Shown here: positions 58,476 to 64,000 of the stretch, piece after piece
Numbering within the stretch: the first letter of the stretch is position 1
Layout: each line of letters starts with the position of its first letter
Source: Gemmatimonadota bacterium
Lineage (GTDB): Bacteria; Gemmatimonadota; Gemmatimonadetes; Longimicrobiales; Gaopeijiaceae
Direction: 5' to 3'
Assembly (NCBI GenBank): GCA_030428885.1
Contig: JAUIEJ010000002.1
Span: forward strand, 188,501-252,500
Length of the DNA stretch: 64,000 bases
Notes under the pieces: generated by a model
What the model saw: the letters and a program-made list of their open reading frames with translations, nothing else
Told to the model about the DNA's origin: nothing
Databases searched by the model: none
Position numbers and translations under genes: made by a program

Positions 58476-59767
58476 CACGAATCCGTCGAGTCGTCGAGAG
58501 CATCCAACGTCACCACGGTCTCCACGTGGGACGTCTGGGGAAAGAGGTCGAAGGCCGCCACCCGGCGCACCTGAAACGACGGGCCGAGGCGGGCCAGGTC
58601 CCGGGCCAGGGTGGCGGGGTCGCAACTGACGTAGATCACCCGCCGGGGAGGACAGGCACGAAGGGCCTCGGGAACCCGGGCGTCGACCCCTCCCCGAGGC
58701 GGGTTCAGGATCACCACGTCGGCGGGAAGGGTCGCCGGGAGGGAGACCTCGGCCGGCCCCTCCACGACCTGGAAGCCGTCCGGCGCGTCCTGGCGAGCCA
58801 CCGCCACCGCCGCGGGGTCGAGTTCCAGCCCCACCACGGTGGCCCCGTCCCGGGCCAGGGGGCGACCGTGGAGTCCGACCCCGCAGTACGCGTCCACGAT
58901 GCGGAGTCCCGAGGGGTCGCCCACGTCCTCGGCCACCCGGGCCTGGAGGGACCGGGCCACCTCGGGGTTCACCTGGGCGAACGCCCCGGGCAGCACCCGG
59001 ACCCGCCGGGCCGGCGTGGTCTCGAACGACGCCTCCTCGCCGGCCAGGTGCCGCCATTCCCCGTCCACCGGGGCATGCCACACCGCCCGGAGCCCGTCGG
59101 TGGCGTCCACCAGGGCCGCGGCGTCGCCGCCCTCCCGTCCGCCCTCCACGGCCAGCAGCGCGCCCCCGTCGACGCTCCGGAGGGTCAGGCGCAACTCCGG
59201 GCCCGGGGGGAGCCGTCGGGCCCGTTCCCCCCAGTTCCCCCGGAGCGACACCCAGCTTCGGCCCACGGCCTCCCGGGGGAGGAGGCATTCGTCCGCCACC
59301 TCCACGATGCGGCCGGGGCGACCCCGGGCGTGGAAGCCCGCCACCACCCGGCCACTCCGAAGGCGTTTCAGGGTGAGGGACAGGCGGGTGCGGTAGCCGA
59401 ATTCGTCCGGGGCCGGCTCCACCGGGGGATCGGCCACGTCGAGGCGGCCGATCCGGCGGAGGGCGTCTCCCACCACCCGGGACTTCGCCTCGAGCTGGGC
59501 CGGGTAGGCCAGATGCTGGAGCTGACAGCCGCCGCACTCGCCGTAGAGGGCGCAGGGCGCCGGTCTGCGCTGGGGCGACGTGACGTCGAAGGCCACGGCC
59601 TCGGCCCGGAGCCAGCGGCCCCCGTCCCGGACGGTCCGGACCCGAACCCGGTCCCCCGGCGCCGTCCGGGGGACGAACACCACCCGACCGTCGTCCAGGC
59701 GGCCCACGCCGTCGCCCCCGGCGGCGATGGCGTCGATGCCCACCGGAAGCACGGGCGCCGCACTCAA
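58475..59767 (-). CDS. 23S rRNA (uracil-C5)-methyltransferase, RlmD/TrmA family
   Basis: The 430-residue product has an N-terminal TRAM domain, the Fe-S motif CALYGECGGCQLQ (three Cys) with a further Cys in DECLLP, and a Rossmann methyltransferase domain. Catalytic Cys is in VSCDPATLARDL, and the SAM site shows VDAYCGVGLHGRPLA. A TTG at 59767 overlapping the accC stop is the likely start (GTG 59752 is the alternative). An rRNA methylase inserted between carboxylase genes is odd but the overlaps show it is co-translated. Confidence 0.9.
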   Translation of the reverse strand: MSAAPVLPVGIDAIAAGGDGVGRLDDGRVVFVPRTAPGDRVRVRTVRDGGRWLRAEAVAFDVTSPQRRPAPCALYGECGGCQLQHLAYPAQLEAKSRVVGDALRRIGRLDVADPPVEPAPDEFGYRTRLSLTLKRLRSGRVVAGFHARGRPGRIVEVADECLLPREAVGRSWVSLRGNWGERARRLPPGPELRLTLRSVDGGALLAVEGGREGGDAAALVDATDGLRAVWHAPVDGEWRHLAGEEASFETTPARRVRVLPGAFAQVNPEVARSLQARVAEDVGDPSGLRIVDAYCGVGLHGRPLARDGATVVGLELDPAAVAVARQDAPDGFQVVEGPAEVSLPATLPADVVILNPPRGGVDARVPEALRACPPRRVIYVSCDPATLARDLARLGPSFQVRRVAAFDLFPQTSHVETVVTLDALDDSTDS

Positions 59768-61281
59768 GCGGGGCGGTTCCAGGGCCACCCCGACGCCCGC
59801 CACCCCGACAGGGCCGTGGTGGCCGCGCCCGCTCCCATGCGGGGGGCCGCCCGACCCGAGCGATGGGCGTGCTCCAGAAGGGCCGCCGCCACTGCCGCGG
59901 CGGTGGCGTCGACACCCGACGCCGGCCCTTCCTCCAGCAGTGCGTCGTATTCCTCCAGGAACCGGATCGACAGATCCCCGGCCCGGAAGGCCTCGTGGGC
60001 CATGATGCGTCGGTGAAGGGGCACGCAGGTATCCACACCCCGGATCACCAGCTCGTCCAGGGCCCGGGCCATGCGATCGATGGCCGCCTCCCGGGTGTCG
60101 GCGTGGACGATGAGCTTCCCCAGGAGGGGATCGTAGTGGAGTCCCACATCGAATCCCGGCTCGATGCCCCCGTCCCAGCGCACGCCGGGGCCCGTGGGCA
60201 CCTCCATGTGGTCGATGCGCCCGGTGGACGGCAGGAATCCGTGGAAGGGGTCTTCCGACGTGATGCGGCACTCGATGGCGTGGCCGTTGAGGGCCACGTC
60301 GTCCTGGGTGAACGGCAGGGCCTCCCCCGCCGCCACCCGGATCTGCCACTGGACCAGATCGAGTCCCGTGATCAACTCGGTCACGGGATGCTCCACCTGG
60401 AGGCGGGTGTTCATCTCCAGGAAGAAGAACTCCCCGTCCTGGTAGAGGAACTCCACGGTGCCGGCCCCCCGGTAGTCCACGGCCTCGGCGGCCCGGACGG
60501 CCGCCGCACCCATGGCGGCCCGCTCCTCGGGGGTCAGGACCGCCGAGGGCGCTTCCTCCACCAGCTTCTGGTGCCGCCGCTGGATGCTGCACTCCCGTTC
60601 GGCCAAGTGGACCACCCGCCCGTGGGTGTCGCCCAGGACCTGGATCTCGATGTGGCGCGGACGGGAGAGGTACCGTTCGAGGTACACCGATCCGTCGCCG
60701 AAGGCGGCCAGGGCTTCCCGGGCCGCGCTCTCGAAGGCCCGGGGCAGCTCGGCGGGGTCGTCCACGACCCGCATACCCTTGCCGCCCCCGCCCGCCGACG
60801 CCTTGAGAAGCACCGGGTAGCCGAGCTCTTCGGCCGCCGCCACGGCTTCGTCGACGTCGGCCAGGGGATCCACCAGGCCGGGCACGATGGGCACCCGGGC
60901 GGCCTGCATGCGCCGCCGGGCCTCGGTCTTGTCGCCCATGGACCGGATGGTGTCGGCCGTGGGCCCGAGGAACACCAGTCCCGCGCCCTCCACCGCCTCG
61001 GCGAAGGGCGCCCGTTCGGCCAGGAAGCCGTATCCGGGATGCACGGCCTGGGCGCCCGTGGCGTGGGCGGCCTCCAGGATCCGATCGATCCGAAGGTAGC
61101 TCTCGGCCGACGGAGCCGGTCCCAGAAGCACCGCCTCGTCGGCCAGGAGCACGTGGGGCGACCGGGCGTCGGGCTCGGAGTGGACCGCCACGGTGGCGAT
61201 GCCGAGTTCGCGGCAGCCGCGAATGATGCGGACCGCGATCTCGCCGCGGTTCGCCACGAGGATCTTCTGGAAGAGGGGCAT
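59764..61281 (-). CDS. acetyl/propionyl-CoA carboxylase biotin carboxylase subunit
   Basis: The 505-residue product is an ATP-grasp biotin carboxylase: KILVANRGEIAVRIIRGCRELGI, HPGYGFLAERAPFA, KASAGGGGKGMRVV, ERECSIQRRHQKLVEEAPS, EMNTRLQVEHPVTE. The C-terminal 50 residues are Ala-rich and specific. I chose ATG 61281; an ATG at 61308 would add nine residues. Propionyl-CoA carboxylase is suggested by the methylmalonyl-CoA mutase downstream. Confidence 0.95.
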   Translation of the reverse strand: MPLFQKILVANRGEIAVRIIRGCRELGIATVAVHSEPDARSPHVLLADEAVLLGPAPSAESYLRIDRILEAAHATGAQAVHPGYGFLAERAPFAEAVEGAGLVFLGPTADTIRSMGDKTEARRRMQAARVPIVPGLVDPLADVDEAVAAAEELGYPVLLKASAGGGGKGMRVVDDPAELPRAFESAAREALAAFGDGSVYLERYLSRPRHIEIQVLGDTHGRVVHLAERECSIQRRHQKLVEEAPSAVLTPEERAAMGAAAVRAAEAVDYRGAGTVEFLYQDGEFFFLEMNTRLQVEHPVTELITGLDLVQWQIRVAAGEALPFTQDDVALNGHAIECRITSEDPFHGFLPSTGRIDHMEVPTGPGVRWDGGIEPGFDVGLHYDPLLGKLIVHADTREAAIDRMARALDELVIRGVDTCVPLHRRIMAHEAFRAGDLSIRFLEEYDALLEEGPASGVDATAAAVAAALLEHAHRSGRAAPRMGAGAATTALSGWRASGWPWNRPA

Positions 61282-61382
61282 CTCTGCGGGACCGGCTGGT
61301 AGGCGCATGGGACGGCCAAACGTACTCGGGGGGAGCGGCCTGGTCGACCCCTCCCCCCGACGGTCCTGCGAGAGGCTGCAGA

Positions 61383-62498
61383 CTACCGTCGCCGGGCCAG
61401 AACCTCGGTCTCGGCGCCCTTGCGAACGATCCGGAGACGGATCTCCTCGTCGGCGTCGTACGAGGCGAGAATCCGCCGGGCGTGGTCGGGAGACTGGACC
61501 TCCCGCCCGTCGATGGCCTGGAGCACGTCACCGGCCCGGAGTCCCAGGGTCGAGGCCTCGGCCACGTTGGCCACCAGGACGCCCTGATCCGTGCCGAAGT
61601 ACTCCCCCAGCCCCGGGTTCAGCTCCACGAATTCCACGCCGTCCACGCAGTTGGTGCCCCCCAGTACCCACACCCGGGCCGACCCGTCTCCGGTGGAGAC
61701 GTTCATGCAGGGATCCCCCTGGAACAGCCGGGGGAAGGCTCCCGTGGCCAGGGAGTCCCCGAAGAACCGCACCTCGCCACTCCGCTCCGGGCCCTCGAAG
61801 CGGAAGACGCCGGGACCGTCGCGTTGGAATCCCTCGAGCTGGCCGTACAGTTCGCCCATCTCGCCCCGGAGTTCCTCGGGATCGAACCGCCACGACATGC
61901 CCGGCAGCCCCTCTCCGCCCCGCCCGAAGATGGTGAGTCCCGGGAGACCTCCGGCGGACTCGGGGGTGAGGGTCACCGTCGCCGTACGCCCGTCGCGGAT
62001 GTACTCCACCTCCACCGGCTCGTCGGGCTCCAGCCCACCCACCATGCGGACGAACCGCTGCACCGGCACGGACTGGGACTCGGAGAGGGCGCGCTCGGCT
62101 CTCCCCTCCAGGGGATCGAAGACGCTTCGGCCGTCGACCCGCACCACGATGTCGCCCGCCCGCAGTCCCGCCCGGGCCGCCGGCCCGTCGTCCTGCACGT
62201 CCTGGAGTTCGGCCCCCCGGGCGTCGACTTCGGCGCCCTGGGTGTAGTCGATGGTCACCCCCACGATGGAGCGCCGGACGAAGGGCGCCATGACGGTGAA
62301 GGTGTTGGCCGAGGGCGTGTTGAGGCACACGCACTCTTCGATGCGGTTTCCGTCCCGGTCCACGCAGTGGCAATCGGCCTCGCGGTCCTGGGCGATGGCC
62401 GGGGCCGCTCCCACGGCGAGGGCCGCGATCAGGGCCGCGGCGAAGGTCGTCGGGTGGATCCGAGGGCGTCGACGCCCGGATTCGTTCATGGTTCGCAT
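61383..62498 (-). CDS. exported protein with two PDZ domains, no protease domain
   Basis: The 371-residue product has a signal peptide (1-37, ending AIAQ) and a Cys-rich start (CHCVDRDGNRIEECVCL). Two PDZ-like domains follow: about 85-180 (GPAARAGLRAGDIVVRVDGRSVFDP) and about 280-371 (ASTLGLRAGDVLQAIDGREV). The serine-protease domain of HtrA is absent. It may be a periplasmic adaptor. It lies between the carboxylase genes but has its own spacing. Confidence 0.88.
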   Translation of the reverse strand: MRTMNESGRRRPRIHPTTFAAALIAALAVGAAPAIAQDREADCHCVDRDGNRIEECVCLNTPSANTFTVMAPFVRRSIVGVTIDYTQGAEVDARGAELQDVQDDGPAARAGLRAGDIVVRVDGRSVFDPLEGRAERALSESQSVPVQRFVRMVGGLEPDEPVEVEYIRDGRTATVTLTPESAGGLPGLTIFGRGGEGLPGMSWRFDPEELRGEMGELYGQLEGFQRDGPGVFRFEGPERSGEVRFFGDSLATGAFPRLFQGDPCMNVSTGDGSARVWVLGGTNCVDGVEFVELNPGLGEYFGTDQGVLVANVAEASTLGLRAGDVLQAIDGREVQSPDHARRILASYDADEEIRLRIVRKGAETEVLARRR

Positions 62499-62574
62499 GG
62501 GGTCCTACCTGTCGGGTCTTCGATTCCCGTCGACCGACCGCCGATCGTGGGAAGTTCGCCCCATGGGATGCGAC

Positions 62575-62608
62575 GAAGGCCGCCGGGGGTTGCCCCTCGG
62601 CGGCCTTC
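62575..62608 (-). terminator. strong hairpin after the carboxyltransferase gene
   Basis: GAAGGCCGCC (62575-62584) and GGCGGCCTTC (62599-62608) form a perfect 10-bp stem extended by GGGG/CCCC. It lies 22 bases after the carboxyltransferase stop but has no U-run on the minus strand, so factor-dependent or weak termination is likely. Confidence 0.5.
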
Positions 62609-62630
62609 GCCTCCCGTCGCCCCTCCGACG

Positions 62631-64000
62631 CTACAGCGGGATGTTGCCGTGTTTCTTCACGGGGTTGGCATCGCGCTTGTTGCGGAGCATGTCCAGCGCC
62701 GACACGAGGCGGGGACGGGTGTCCCGGGGATCGATGACGTCGTCCACGAACCCCCGGGCCGCGGCCACGTACGGATGGGCCAGGGTCTCCCGGTACTCCT
62801 GGATGCGGGCCTCGGTTGCAGCCTCGGGATCGTCGGCCTCGGCGATCTCCTTCCGGAAGAGGATCTCCACCGCTCCCTTGGGCCCCATGACGGCGATCTC
62901 GGCCGAGGGCCACGCGAAGTTGAGGTCGCCCCGGATGTGCTTCGAGTTCATGACGTCGTAGGCCCCTCCGTACGCTTTCCGCGTTATGACCGTGATCTTG
63001 GGCACCGTGGCCTCGGAGAAGGCGTAGAGCAGCTTGGCCCCGTGGCGAATGATGCCCCCGTGCTCCTGGTGGACCCCGGGAAGGAACCCCGGCACGTCTT
63101 CCAGCACCACCAGCGGGATGTTGAAGCTGTCGCAGAACCGCACGAAGCGCGCGCCCTTGTCGGACGAATCGATGTCCAGCACGCCGGCCAGCACCGCGGG
63201 CTGATTGGCCACGATCCCCACGGCGTGGCCCCCGAGATGGGCGAAGCCCACCAGGATGTTGCCGGCGAAATCGGCGTGGACCTCGTAGAACACCCCGTCG
63301 TCCACCACGGCGCGGATCACGTCGCGCATGTCGTAGGGCTTGTTGGGATTGTCCGGCACGATCGCCAGGAGCGCCTCGTCCCGGCGGTCGTGGGGGTCGT
63401 CGGAGGTTCCGGGGGGCGCGGTCTCGGTGTTGTTCTGGGGGACGTACCGCAGCACCTCCCGCACGGCCTGGAGGGACTCGGCCTCGGAATCGTGGGCGAA
63501 GTGGGCCACGCCGCTCTTGGAGGCGTGGACGTCGGCGCCCCCCAGCCCCTCCATGTCGATGTCCTCGTGGGTGACCGTCTTCACCACGTTGGGGCCCGTG
63601 ACGAACATGTAGCTCGTGCCCCGCACCATGTAGACGAAGTCGGTGATGGCCGGGGAGTAGACGGCGCCCCCGGCGCAGGGCCCCAGGATCACCGAGATCT
63701 GGGGGACGACGCCGCTGGCCAGGGTGTTGCGCAGGAAGATGTCGGCGTAGCCGCCCAGCGACACCACGCCCTCCTGGATCCGGGCGCCTCCCGAATCGTT
63801 GAGCCCCACGATGGGGGCACCGTTCTTCAGGGAGAGTTCCTGGAGTTTCACGATCTTCTCGGCGTGGGTCTCGGAGAGGGACCCCCCCAGCACCGTGAAG
63901 TCCTGACTGAACACGTAGACCAACCGGCCGTGGACCGTGCCGTAGCCCGTGACGACGCCGTCGCCCAGGAACTCCTTGCGGTCGAGGCCGAAGTCCCGGG
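62631..64000 (-). CDS. acyl-CoA (propionyl-CoA) carboxylase carboxyltransferase subunit, N-terminus beyond the window
   Basis: The frame is open from the right edge to a stop at 62631 (456 codons seen); the family has about 510-530, so some 60 residues are missing. Motifs: [89 protein letters not shown] and [10 protein letters not shown]. It transfers CO2 from biotin to propionyl-CoA. It is co-oriented with the PDZ, biotin carboxylase, carrier and mutase genes. Confidence 0.95.
   Translation of the reverse strand, partial: RDFGLDRKEFLGDGVVTGYGTVHGRLVYVFSQDFTVLGGSLSETHAEKIVKLQELSLKNGAPIVGLNDSGGARIQEGVVSLGGYADIFLRNTLASGVVPQISVILGPCAGGAVYSPAITDFVYMVRGTSYMFVTGPNVVKTVTHEDIDMEGLGGADVHASKSGVAHFAHDSEAESLQAVREVLRYVPQNNTETAPPGTSDDPHDRRDEALLAIVPDNPNKPYDMRDVIRAVVDDGVFYEVHADFAGNILVGFAHLGGHAVGIVANQPAVLAGVLDIDSSDKGARFVRFCDSFNIPLVVLEDVPGFLPGVHQEHGGIIRHGAKLLYAFSEATVPKITVITRKAYGGAYDVMNSKHIRGDLNFAWPSAEIAVMGPKGAVEILFRKEIAEADDPEAATEARIQEYRETLAHPYVAAARGFVDDVIDPRDTRPRLVSALDMLRNKRDANPVKKHGNIPL

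Overview
The window is very GC-rich, gene-dense bacterial DNA. Long same-strand operons have many 1-4 base stop/start overlaps (ATGA, GTGA, TGATG) and frequent GTG or TTG starts. A large secreted beta-propeller (BNR/VPS10-like) protein, a secreted FlgD-fold sorting-domain protein, a B-type heme-copper enzyme next to an AniA-like NirK, and a mannose-class PTS with HPr kinase together suggest a Gemmatimonadota-like, facultatively respiring, diderm bacterium. That placement is inference from gene content; no rRNA gene is present.

Region 1 (1-6430, minus strand) is a methionine operon, metY-lysC-metX-hom. The genes are joined by three 4-base overlaps and followed by a secreted propeller gene cut by the left edge. 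The aspartate kinase stops after its catalytic domain and has no ACT domains. The leader encodes a 35-residue peptide with a Met-Cys-Met-Cys-Met-Cys run, followed by mutually exclusive hairpins and an intrinsic terminator. This has the layout of ribosome-mediated attenuation and is the most striking regulatory find.

Region 2 (6484-18203) is a nitrogen-oxide respiration block. A CxxCH protein, a putative Fe-S-cluster regulator and a cytochrome b/ferredoxin/MvhD-like fusion are divergent from a heme-copper operon. That operon has a small subunit, a CuA subunit II, a subunit I without the catalytic tyrosine, and a SCO protein. A methyltransferase, copper nitrite reductase NirK, a NirV-like protein, a second SCO, a broken nitronate monooxygenase and a cytochrome c'-like lipoprotein follow. 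The simplest reading is that NirK makes NO and a CuA-type NO reductase removes it.

Region 3 (18200-28907) holds DUF488, MOSC and CynX-type MFS genes, then an orphan histidine kinase coupled to an Mrp/ApbC ATPase. Facing these is a cbb3-like oxidase operon (Rieske protein, 4-TM protein, CcoN-like, CcoO-cytochrome c fusion, second cytochrome c, small membrane protein). The two opposed transcription units share a 14-base CRP/FNR-like box. A decayed ECF sigma gene lies between them.

Region 4 (29043-32509) has a NagB/LmbE-type protein, an intergenic zone with two copies of a module containing the tmRNA 3' end, and the tmRNA gene itself (tag ANTDLALAA).

Region 5 (32627-64000) is mostly housekeeping. 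It includes dusB, ptsN, selB, recO, a bifunctional-nuclease-family gene and metK. A complete hpf-hprK-PTS(IIA, IIB, IIC, IID)-HPr-EI operon follows. Next are nusB with the riboflavin operon (ribD-ribE-ribBA-ribH), purM, a PfkB kinase and argS. A FmdB protein with a 23-serine tail precedes a propionyl-CoA/methylmalonyl-CoA group: mutase, biotin carrier, biotin carboxylase and the carboxyltransferase cut by the right edge, with rlmD embedded in it.
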